Below the pieces are notes generated by a model. That model searched no databases and was not told where the DNA came from. It saw only the letters and a list, made by a program, of their open reading frames with translations. A program made the translations under genes and the position numbers. A stretch of 19,078 bases of DNA from Chloroflexota bacterium (GTDB taxonomy: Bacteria; Chloroflexota; Ktedonobacteria; Ktedonobacterales; Ktedonobacteraceae), in assembly GCA_005879655.1 (NCBI GenBank), contig VBJK01000133.1, positions 1 to 19,078 on the forward strand. Reading direction: 5' to 3'. This document shows positions 1-7,069 of this stretch, one piece after another (the stretch's first letter is position 1; the number at the start of each line of letters is the position of its first letter).

Positions 1-2
1 AG

Positions 3-1568
3 GGGGAGGCATTAGCACGGCTGAGGTTGCCCCGCAGCTTGAAAATCTCCCAGCAATATGAAATGGGATTTCATCCCGGAGTGTTTGAGGCTTGCGCACA
101 ATTATTTCATGCAGCATTATCCAGAAGCAAGGATACAGACATGAGATATATGGTGACTCGTTGGGAAGACTTTGCTGCTTGCACTAAACCACCGGCTCTT
201 GATCAGATCTTCTGGTGTCACGTGGTGCTGCAAGATGGTTCGCAAATCGGCAACCAACTGCAAGGGAGATTCAGTCTGTTTGATGAAAACGGCACGCTGA
301 TGGCACAGATACGTAGCGGCGTCATGAGAGGACTGAACAAAGAGCGTGAGAGCATTCTAAGGAACTATTTGGTACAGTCTGAAAAGACAAAAGAGCAAAC
401 AAGTAACTCGCCAATCATACGTGCATTAAGTAGCTTAAGTCGAGATCAATGGCGAGATTGCCTGCATGATTATCTGCAACAACTATTTGCTTCAGTCCTG
501 CATGTAGAAGTACAAGATCTAAATAAAGACGATGCCCTTCTGGATATGGGTATGGATTCCATAGTAGGTATGGAGGCCAAAACGAAACTCGAAGAAGAAC
601 TAGGTGTCGTCTTACCAATAGAACTCTTGATTACTGGGCCAAGCATTACTGAGTTAACCGAGTCGATCCTTCCGCTTCTGGTGATCAACCCATCTCAAAT
701 AGAACGTGAGATCAGCCAAGTACCTCTGCCCACCTATAAGACGGATATTGATTCCTGGATTGTCCATCACAAGCCGAAGCCCCAAGCAAAAGTCAAATTA
801 TTTTGCTTCTCATATGGGGGATCTAAGGGAGCCTCATTGTATCGTGCGTGGCAGAGCTTACTCTCCGATGCAGTGGAAGTCTGCCCTGTTCAGCTTCCCG
901 GCAAGGGAAACCGCATAAAAGAAAAGGCCTTTACAGATATAGAGAGAGCAACTGAGGTCTTGAAAGAGGTACTCGTTCCAGAACTGAATCGTCCGTATGC
1001 CTTTTACGGTCATAGTTCGGGCGCACTGCTGGCCTATCGGCTGGCCTATAAGCTTTGGCGCGAGATAGACAATAAGCCCAAGCACCTCTTCGTTGGAGCA
1101 TATTCATCGCCAACAATTCTGCCTAACCCGGTTTTGTCGTTAACCAGAGAAAAGTTTAAAGCGAGAGGATACAATGAGATTCCAGACCCGGAGAACCTTT
1201 CCTCGATCACGCCGGAAGAAAGAGAGCAATTCCTTGCAGCGCTGCATGCCGTAAGTCCCGAATTGCAAGCGGTATGGGAAAGCCAGGAATGGCAACAACT
1301 CTTATTACCAACAGCACTCGCCGAACTGCACATGGTCAGAAGTCACACCATGAAAGATACATTGACGTTCAACGTTCCCATAACAGCATTCCATGGGGAG
1401 ATGGATGAGAAAGTCAAGGAGCCTGAAATGCATGCCTGGCAAGAATTAACACAAGGCTCCTTCACGTTTCATACTGTACCTGGGGATCACCTGTTCCTTC
1501 ATGAAGATCAGGATCAGAAACGACTCCTGGAATTGATCTCCCATCATTTGGAACAATATTATACATGA
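3..1568 (+). CDS. Polyketide synthase, C-terminal end (partial dehydratase-like domain, ACP, thioesterase); 5' end outside the window
   Basis: The frame is open to the left edge, so this is the 3' end of a larger PKS gene; the TTG at 27 is an internal Leu codon, not a start. Numbering from that codon, residues 1-105 are the second half of a double-hotdog dehydratase fold. Its usual HPxxxDxxxQ motif reads HPGVFEACAQ, with Glu21 where the catalytic Asp is expected. Residues 140-220 are an acyl carrier protein with the phosphopantetheine Ser178 in GMDSI. Residues 255-513 are an alpha/beta-hydrolase thioesterase of the RifR/GrsT (type II-like) kind, with Ser330 in GHSSG, Asp460 in GEMDEKV and His488 in GDHLFL. 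No KR lies between DH and ACP. The ACP lacks the Trp six residues after Ser that marks beta-branch acceptor ACPs. Established: such a TE releases the finished chain. Inference: this is the terminal module of a trans-AT assembly line. Confidence 0.93.
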   Translation, partial: GEALARLRLPRSLKISQQYEMGFHPGVFEACAQLFHAALSRSKDTDMRYMVTRWEDFAACTKPPALDQIFWCHVVLQDGSQIGNQLQGRFSLFDENGTLMAQIRSGVMRGLNKERESILRNYLVQSEKTKEQTSNSPIIRALSSLSRDQWRDCLHDYLQQLFASVLHVEVQDLNKDDALLDMGMDSIVGMEAKTKLEEELGVVLPIELLITGPSITELTESILPLLVINPSQIEREISQVPLPTYKTDIDSWIVHHKPKPQAKVKLFCFSYGGSKGASLYRAWQSLLSDAVEVCPVQLPGKGNRIKEKAFTDIERATEVLKEVLVPELNRPYAFYGHSSGALLAYRLAYKLWREIDNKPKHLFVGAYSSPTILPNPVLSLTREKFKARGYNEIPDPENLSSITPEEREQFLAALHAVSPELQAVWESQEWQQLLLPTALAELHMVRSHTMKDTLTFNVPITAFHGEMDEKVKEPEMHAWQELTQGSFTFHTVPGDHLFLHEDQDQKRLLELISHHLEQYYT

Positions 1569-1600
1569 GAGTGGGCAGCAAGTATTTAGCCCATATATTG

Positions 1601-1623
1601 TGCCGGGGGCTTAGCGCCCGGCA
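1601..1623. terminator. Possible intergenic hairpin between convergent genes
   Basis: A 7-base-pair GC-rich stem (1601-1607 with 1617-1623) encloses a 9-base loop, between the PKS stop at 1568 and the end of the convergent oxidoreductase pseudogene, whose stop codon lies in the loop. There is no clear T-run on either side, so intrinsic termination is only suggested by position and structure. Confidence 0.35.
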
Positions 1624-2469
1624 ACGGGTATTTTTTCTACCATTGGGATGAGCTTGGTGGCGAGCAGGTCAAAGGCTGCCGGATCGGCGGGTGCGCGGAC
1701 CATGACTTCGTCTACACCAAGCTCACCGAGAGCACTGATGTAGTCGAGTGCCGCTGTGTCCAGAAGACCATTGTGGTCAATGGGAGCCATAAAGAGGGTC
1801 GTTTTCTGGATCTGCTCGTAAGGACGGTTTAGGGTCTGACAATGGCCGCGCAGAATATCTAGTTTTGTGCGCAGGTCGTCGAGTCCCTGGCCAAAGCCAA
1901 TGCTAACTATGTCAGCGTACTTGGCCATCAGGCGTAGCATTTTGTTGCCCTGGCCTGCGATCAAGATGGGCGGATGCGGTTGCTGGATAAACAATGGCAT
2001 ACCAATGGTGCTCGTAAGCTGGTAGTAGGTGCCCTCAAATGGTTTATCCTCGCCTGACCAGAGTTGCAGGGCCATCTGTAGAATCTCTTCTAAGCGTGCG
2101 ATCCGCTCACCCGCAGGCGGAAATGGTAAGCCTAGGCGTTGGTGTTCATCGGTACCAAAGTTTGGACTGGCACCTACTCCCAAGTATGCTCGCCCGTTGG
2201 AGAGCGCGTCTAGAGTGTCTGCTGTTTTCACTAGAACTGGTGCGAGCAGCGATAAAGGCCAGGACGCTCCATGCCTCAAAGAAGTCGATGACGGGGGGAT
2301 ACTCATCTCTTTTGAAAAATGGTGTACTCTCTGGTCGGAGCGAAAAGTGGTCTGGTATTACCAAAGTGGCAAAGCCTGCCTGATCAGCTTGCTCGGCAAT
2401 GTGGACGATATATTCGCCCAGAGGTTTCTGTCCACTGCCTATTAATGCTATTTGTAGTCCTATACGCAT
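1611..2469 (-). pseudogene. Luciferase-like (LLM class) flavin/F420-dependent oxidoreductase, broken by a frameshifting deletion
   Basis: Two consecutive frames together give one LLM-class protein. The first starts at 2469 (MRIGLQIALIGSG...) and follows the family through VIPDHFSL and FFEAWSVLAFIAART. The second picks up at VLVKTADTLDALSNGRAYLGVGA, then LWSGEDKPFEGTYYQL and QQPHPPILIAGQGNKMLRL, to the stop at 1611. Between AART and PVLVKTA an intact member would carry about 16 more residues (the strand holding LGT and VTG). Roughly 50 bases are therefore missing near 2238-2243, and the loss is not a multiple of three. Read as written, the first frame runs on to a false 107-residue product. 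The family oxidises or reduces substrates with FMN or F420; the substrate here is unknown. It may once have been a tailoring enzyme of the neighbouring polyketide cluster (inference). A sequencing or assembly error is possible but less likely for a loss of this size. Confidence 0.85.
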
Positions 2470-2483
2470 ATTTGCCTATCTTT

Positions 2484-3259
2484 CTATAGAGAATGCACTC
2501 TACCGCATTGGTGTGTCTCTGTGATACTCTTTGTTTTATCGCACAAATGGAGTGAAAACTGCAATAAATAGGAGGGGAGGTGGACTTTCTGAGGAAAAAG
2601 TATGTCTATCATCTCATTTACCATTCTGCTCATAGCAGGACTATTCAGGCCCTTGACCCACCATGAGAGCAGTTTCTCATACTTGCCGCGTTGGAGCCAT
2701 CTGTCGATGGCTTCTTGCATGGCTTCTTGCAATTCTTCTTCGTTACTCAAAAGGACCATAGTCTCTTTATGCCGTTTCACCTGTCCCCGGTACCAGCTAC
2801 CTCCCTCTTTCGGCTCTTGGAGAAACCTACACAGTTGCTCTTCGAGTTCTACGAGTGAACTGACCTGTAGCGCTAGCCGTTCCTCCATTGCCTCCCGTCC
2901 CACTTGCAGTGTGTAGGCCATATTCTGTAAGGACCGTGCCTCGCACCGATCCTGGGCTTGCCCCAGAGGTCCCTCGTCCTGCCTTTCCAGTTGCACCCAG
3001 GCCAGTAGTTGCCGCACTTGCTCGTACAGTCGCGCTTCGTTCCTGGCGGAGAGTACCACGCTTTGCTCGCACTGATGTGTAGTTCAGGGGAAACCAGGGT
3101 ATTGACTCCGCCGACAATGGCCATTTCGCACTCTCCACTCTCGATGGCGCGCACCCCTCGGTGAATGGCTACCAGTTCAAATGACCTATACGCCTCTTAC
3201 AGAAATAAGCGTTGTTGTGGGTCCGTGCTTGCCGCCTCACGCGGTGAAATATTGAAACC
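2484..3259 (-). pseudogene. Fossil of a trans-AT PKS ketosynthase and its post-KS linker
   Basis: Reading the minus strand from 3259, the KS motif GFNISPREA is followed by DPQQRLFL, then a TAA at 3197-3199 where Glu is normally found, then EAYRSFE. At about 3175 the frame jumps directly to LVAIHRGVRAIESGECEM, so the segment with the active-site Cys is gone. The KS text continues to SPELHISAS. At about 3055-3066 it joins, in a different frame, the linker that normally follows a KS (VVLSARNEARLYEQVRQLL, AYTLQVGREAMEERLA, YRGQVKRHKETM, RGKYEKLLSWWVKGL), up to a decayed version of the closing LPTYPF motif (LPSY, near 2568). The linker alone leaves an open frame of up to 191 codons (2484-3059), but it has no fold of its own and should not be annotated as a gene. 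The fossil begins only 16 bases after the ECH2 stop. Confidence 0.9.
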
Positions 3260-3275
3260 GAGATGGCGTCCAATT

Positions 3276-4028
3276 TTAGATGGTACCAAATAACGAGTTA
3301 ATCCGTTCTCTCACTTCATCTTGATGAAAAGTAGCCTGATGCATGGCAAGTTCTTGTTCAATAATCTTTGGGAGTTGTTCACGCAGAGGCGCAACTAAAT
3401 GCTCCTTCAATGTGATTAAGGAAACTCTTGGTTTTTCGGCTATTTGCCGAGCTAAAGTCAAGGCATAGTCCTTGACTTTTTCTCGTGGCAAAACAGGAAA
3501 TGGCACGCCCCGCTTCTCAAGTTCGGCCCCACGATACGTGTTTGCAGTTAATAAAAGCTCTTCTGCTAAACTGAAGCCGAGTTTCTTTGGTACAATGTAT
3601 GTTGCTCCCATGCCTGGCGTGAAGCCGTATTTCATAAAATTGGTGGTGTAAACACTTTCTCGACTCAAGATGATAAAGTCAGCGAATAATCCAAGGACAA
3701 ATCCACCTCCGATGCCATGACCTTGCATAGCTGCTATCACTGGCAGTTGACAATCTAATGCCAAGCCATAGAAATGACCATCAGCGAAGGTTGACTTGCC
3801 CTCATAGATCGCTAATAATCCCTCCTGTGTTCCACCAGAGGCAAAGTAGTTCTCATATCCGGTTAGGATCACCACTTTATAATGAGTATTTGCCTGGATT
3901 GTTTTAAATGCTTGAGATAAGCCTGACATTAATGCTTCGGAAAAGGTATTCTTATGAAGACGGTCTTGCATCGTTACTTGCACAATGCCTGCTTCAACTT
4001 CCTGCAAGTACACCACTGGTTCTGTCAT
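3276..4028 (-). CDS. pksI: Enoyl-CoA hydratase-like decarboxylase ECH2 of the beta-branching cassette (PksI type)
   Basis: 250 residues, the normal length for PksI. A crotonase-fold enzyme that decarboxylates 3-methylglutaconyl-ACP to give the beta-methyl branch while the intermediate stays on the PKS ACP. Seen in the sequence: the PksI-type start MQDRLHKNTFSEALM, the oxyanion-hole region GHGIGGGFVLG (residues 103-113), Lys78 in YEGKSTF and His230 in AMHQATF. Lys78 and His230 lie where the catalytic Lys and His of the CurF ECH2 domain are described. The start at 4028 is supported by a GGAG about 8 bases upstream and a 15-base gap from ECH1. It is the last intact gene of the cassette; the next sequence downstream is the KS fossil. 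Confidence 0.92.
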   Translation of the reverse strand: MTEPVVYLQEVEAGIVQVTMQDRLHKNTFSEALMSGLSQAFKTIQANTHYKVVILTGYENYFASGGTQEGLLAIYEGKSTFADGHFYGLALDCQLPVIAAMQGHGIGGGFVLGLFADFIILSRESVYTTNFMKYGFTPGMGATYIVPKKLGFSLAEELLLTANTYRGAELEKRGVPFPVLPREKVKDYALTLARQIAEKPRVSLITLKEHLVAPLREQLPKIIEQELAMHQATFHQDEVRERINSLFGTI

Positions 4029-4043
4029 GCCTGCTCTCCTCTC

Positions 4044-4826
4044 TCAGCGCTGCCAGGGAAATATTCCCTCTTCAACAAAACGAACAATACCTTTCAGGTT
4101 GTCAGGATCGGTAAACATCTTTTTGTTGGCCTCTATCGCTAATGGCCTGGCATCTTGTAGAAACGAGCATCGCCCCTGACCAGCATCCAACTCTTGCATG
4201 TAGCGTTTATATCGTGCGATGCTCGTTTTGGATAAATGTCGGAGGCGCAGTAGGTGTTTGCGCAAGAGAGACTCACTGGCCTCCGCATACTCATCCACTA
4301 AGCCCCATGCATGTGCCTGCTGAATGGCAATTGGCTGAGTCATCAGTGACATATAATGGGCTTTTTGCAAGCCAATGCGGCGGATTAAAAAGGGAAGCAC
4401 GCAGGCTGGGAAAAGGCCAAATAATAATTCAGACAAACTAAACTGCGCCGTAGGATCAGCCAGCACGATGTCACTGGCGGCAACAAAGCCAACACCCCCG
4501 GCGTTCGCCTTTCCTCGCACATGAGAAATAGTGATATACGGCCCGGTTGCTAAGCGCCAATAGAGATCGTACAGCAGTTCAGCCTGCTGTTCCTGCTGCT
4601 GATCACTAGCATGTTTTGCACGTATTTCTTCAAAGTCAGCACCAAAACAAAAGACCTCCGGCGTACCTTCTAGCACAATAATCGTGGTTGACTCTTCACA
4701 GTGTGAGAGGACATCAGCGCATTCCTCTAGCAGGACACGGTTAATGGTATTGTTGGCTTGAGGACGATGCAAGCGCACAAAGCAGATTGGTTCCTGAAAG
4801 CGCACCTGTAGCGTTTGATAGTTCAT
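4044..4826 (-). CDS. pksH: Enoyl-CoA hydratase-like dehydratase ECH1 of the beta-branching cassette (PksH type)
   Basis: 260 residues counted from the ATG at 4826. That ATG overlaps the TGA of the HCS gene (ATGA) and follows AGGTGGGGG, so translation is probably coupled. A GTG three codons earlier is open but less well placed. The crotonase superfamily fold is seen in FCFGADFEEI (residues 59-68, first oxyanion-hole strand) and RGKANAGGVGFVAASD (104-119, second oxyanion-hole segment and substrate pocket). Known role of PksH/CurE enzymes: dehydration of the HMG-ACP made by HCS to 3-methylglutaconyl-ACP, which ECH2 then decarboxylates. The sequence is clearly different from ECH2 (no equivalent Lys/His pair), as expected for the two cassette ECH types. 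Confidence 0.92.
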   Translation of the reverse strand: MNYQTLQVRFQEPICFVRLHRPQANNTINRVLLEECADVLSHCEESTTIIVLEGTPEVFCFGADFEEIRAKHASDQQQEQQAELLYDLYWRLATGPYITISHVRGKANAGGVGFVAASDIVLADPTAQFSLSELLFGLFPACVLPFLIRRIGLQKAHYMSLMTQPIAIQQAHAWGLVDEYAEASESLLRKHLLRLRHLSKTSIARYKRYMQELDAGQGRCSFLQDARPLAIEANKKMFTDPDNLKGIVRFVEEGIFPWQR

Positions 4827-6085
4827 AGCCCCCACCTATACTGACGATGAAAATCACGAATCTCTTCTAAATACAAGCGCGGTTTTCCCTGCAATGAGGC
4901 CAGGGCTGGCGGAATGAGTTGGAAATCTACCTTGACATTGCGGGTGCCAAACTTGACGGCTCTACTGCCTTGCATCAGAATCTCATACTCATCCATAGAT
5001 AATTGGTAACGTTCATTCAAATGACGCTCGATCTGAAAACGCCGCTGGCGTTTTTGCCCTTCGGCTGTCACTACCCCACTGTAGAATTCAGCACAGCAAC
5101 CAGAACCATAGGAGAAACAACCAATGCGCTTAGGATGCTCAAACTGGCCCTGGTCGATGGTACTTGCCAGAGAGAGAAAAACGGTCGCGCCCATAAGATT
5201 GCCAACCCGTTGGCAGTAGAGCATTCCTGGCTGGACACGTTGTTGGAAATCCGCTTCTATTTCGCGTGGCTTGGCCCCAGTCATTTTGCGCATCATGGTA
5301 CGATGTGCTCCTTTGACCATGCCACCGAAGGGGGTATGGAACGCAAGATAGTGAAAGCTGTGCCGATAATCGGCATCAAGAACGCGTTTTTGGTACTCCA
5401 GAAAAGCATTCTCACAACAATCCAGGTACGATAATAAGGAGAGATCCGCATCTCCGGCTTCGCTTTCAGGCAAGGGGCGGCAGGTATCCATGACCTCATA
5501 GCCATAGTAGCCATTGGCTCCCAGGTCTACCTGAAAGACCTCGGCATTCTCACCCACCAGTAGAGCAACGGCTCCGGCCCCGCTACTTGGTTCCGCGAAG
5601 GACCAATCCTGGCTGGCATGCTCGCCCGCTGCGACCGCTGCGAAGCGAGAGATATCAGTGGCAATCACCAGGGCCAAAGCCCCTGGAGAAACCTGGGCTT
5701 GCACAAAATTGATCGCCATCTGCAAGCCAGCCGTGCCCGAATAACAGGCTTGCTTGATTTCAAACAAACGGCAATTGCGGTGCAAGCCTAAATAGTGATG
5801 AATATACGTACTGATGGATTTGCCAAAGTCAATGCCTGATTCTGTGCAGCTAATGACTAATTCAATACGGTCTTTCTCGGCTTGCGAGAGCGCATCTAAC
5901 AGGGGTTTGGCGGCATTGACCCCGTTGGTGACGGGATCTTCATAGGGCAGCGCAACCGCCTTTTCTTTCATCAACAAATTTTCAAATCTGGTTGTGTCCA
6001 ATTGGCGATGTTTTGCCAGTTGCATGACATCTAAATAAACCGATCCACCAAAAACATTCATGGCTTCAATGCCAACGTGAGCCAT
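4823..6085 (-). CDS. pksG: Hydroxymethylglutaryl-ACP synthase of the beta-branching cassette (HCS, PksG type)
   Basis: 420 residues from the ATG at 6085, matching the family length. The start is chosen because homology begins at VGIEAMNVFGGSVYLD and an AAGGA lies 8 bases upstream; a longer reading from 6169 adds residues unlike the family. The catalytic set of HMG-CoA synthases is present: Glu82 (CTESGID), Cys114 (IKQACYSGTAG) and His250 (AFHTPFGGM). KNRLFE-type surface text (NCRLFEIKQ) and the closing region GSGCCAEFYSG are also family-like. Known reaction: condensation of acetyl-AcpK with a beta-ketoacyl-ACP on the PKS to form HMG-type beta-branches. The gene sits between the KS stub and ECH1 and overlaps ECH1 by 4 bases. 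All visible residues suggest an active enzyme. Confidence 0.95.
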   Translation of the reverse strand: MAHVGIEAMNVFGGSVYLDVMQLAKHRQLDTTRFENLLMKEKAVALPYEDPVTNGVNAAKPLLDALSQAEKDRIELVISCTESGIDFGKSISTYIHHYLGLHRNCRLFEIKQACYSGTAGLQMAINFVQAQVSPGALALVIATDISRFAAVAAGEHASQDWSFAEPSSGAGAVALLVGENAEVFQVDLGANGYYGYEVMDTCRPLPESEAGDADLSLLSYLDCCENAFLEYQKRVLDADYRHSFHYLAFHTPFGGMVKGAHRTMMRKMTGAKPREIEADFQQRVQPGMLYCQRVGNLMGATVFLSLASTIDQGQFEHPKRIGCFSYGSGCCAEFYSGVVTAEGQKRQRRFQIERHLNERYQLSMDEYEILMQGSRAVKFGTRNVKVDFQLIPPALASLQGKPRLYLEEIRDFHRQYRWGL

Positions 6086-6098
6086 AACTAGAATCCTT

Positions 6099-6323
6099 TC
6101 ATGGCACGCATAGGAGTTTAATTTGACAGACACCTGGCAAGAAGAGGGAAGGCAACTCAGCACCAACAAATGCCGTTCCTTTTTGTCGATATGGACGCTG
6201 CATGACTGCGAAGCGCTGCTGGCCTTGCAGCAATGCAGTTATAAAGGCAGCTTTCCCCTGTCCAATGGCAGAAGTTACACCAAGTCCTGTAATGAGCAAC
6301 TCAGACACATTGGGATTTTTCAT
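6099..6323 (-). pseudogene. Decarboxylating ketosynthase of the beta-branching cassette, reduced to an N-terminal stub (PksF type)
   Basis: The 74-codon frame begins like the FabF-like decarboxylase KS of HCS cassettes: LLITGLGVTSAIGQGKAAF, then RQKGTAFVGAELPSL. After about residue 55 it runs into unrelated text (FLPGVCQIKLLCVP) and stops just before the HCS ribosome-binding site. An intact protein would be near 400 residues, so roughly 340 codons, including the active-site region and the two catalytic His, are missing. The start at 6323 overlaps the AcpK gene by 23 bases; a GTG a few codons later is also possible. Established: this KS decarboxylates malonyl-AcpK to acetyl-AcpK, the donor for HCS. 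Its loss should stop the cassette unless another KS replaces it. It is called a pseudogene because the catalytic part is absent, though the short peptide may still be translated. Confidence 0.87.
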
Positions 6324-6549
6324 AAAGTATCCTCACCAGGTCTGCGATACTTTTTGCCTCAGATAGCTCTACACGTGGTGTAGGCAAAGATAAAGCCTCA
6401 AGGGCCATAGTGACAATCTCCACCCGATCGAGCGAGTTTGCCCCTAAGTCAGCCAGGTGATCATCGGGCTGCAACGCATGTCCTTCCAGCTCTGGAATGA
6501 CTTCATAAATAGTACGCACAATAATCTCAAAAATATGCTCTTGGCTCAT
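6301..6549 (-). CDS. acpK: Donor acyl carrier protein of the beta-branching cassette (AcpK type)
   Basis: 82 residues, the normal size of a free-standing ACP. The phosphopantetheine Ser39 lies in DLGANSLDRVEIV, a motif typical of AcpK-type donor ACPs, and the helix after it (LPTPRVELSEAKSIADLVRILYEK) also matches this subfamily. Known role: it carries malonate, which the cassette KS decarboxylates to acetate, and then presents acetyl to HCS. It is the first gene of the minus-strand operon. The start follows AGGAAG by 6 bases, and an out-of-frame ATG lies just ahead (ATGAAATGA). The leader is about 100 bases long. No lesion is visible. Confidence 0.92.
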   Translation of the reverse strand: MSQEHIFEIIVRTIYEVIPELEGHALQPDDHLADLGANSLDRVEIVTMALEALSLPTPRVELSEAKSIADLVRILYEKSQCV

Positions 6550-6654
6550 TTCATGCTTCCTGATGCAATAATCTCTACAACCGTGTTACCTCTGAAAGAG
6601 GCTCTGGCTCTCTTTGCTCTTTTGACGAGAAAGAAAGTTTCTCTTCCATATACT

Positions 6655-6684
6655 ATTATATGGCTTTCTGCATATAAATGTCAA
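6655..6684 (-). promoter_or_regulatory. Sigma-70 promoter of the beta-branching cassette
   Basis: On the minus strand, TTGACA (6679-6684) and TATAAT (6655-6660), both perfect consensus, are separated by 18 bases. The expected transcription start is near 6648, about 100 bases before the acpK start. A small hairpin, CCTCT-TTC-AGAGG (6589-6601), lies in the leader. No operator is obvious. Confidence 0.7.
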
Positions 6685-7069
6685 ACTTGTACCTTATATT
6701 GCTATTTATGGCATATATTTGACTTAATGCTTGGTTTGCTTTTTATGATAATTGTTAGCTATCTCTGCCTTGACCATGATCATTATTCCTGAGATATGTA
6801 TTGAAGATATTCAGGGTTGTTACATGTAGCAATGCCCATTTTTGTGTCTTCGTCCACGCTTATTCCTACCCCTGTTAACAGTCTCAAGCATCCTCACATT
6901 CTGCGGATACGCAAACTTTGGCATAGCATGAGGGCCACCAAACCATTGGGATACAACAAGTCAATGAGACTGCCCATGAACCAAATTGGAAAAACCAAGA
7001 TGCTGCATTTAATAATGTGGCACAGGGCATACAAAGTGTTGTCAAGGACTTTTCTACAAAAACAGGATT
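6685..7069. other. AT-rich intergenic region without a convincing gene
   Basis: This lies between the cassette promoter and the 3' end of the HEAT-repeat gene. Several short open frames occur on both strands, but none has family resemblance and a good ribosome-binding site. One plus-strand frame without a start codon (6927-7124) reads like protein and may be a coding fossil; see the findings. Confidence 0.5.

Noticed and set aside
2029..2445. Plus-strand open frames opposite the LLM gene
   Set aside because: They are antisense to a recognisable protein family, with no family resemblance.
2827..3154. Two overlapping minus-strand open frames of about 93-103 codons
   Set aside because: They are readings through the KS fossil. 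Only the frame carrying KS motifs matters, and it is included in the pseudogene.
6457..6792. Plus-strand open frame of 111 codons
   Set aside because: It overlaps acpK and its promoter, is rich in hydrophobic runs typical of AT-rich noncoding DNA, and has no ribosome-binding site.
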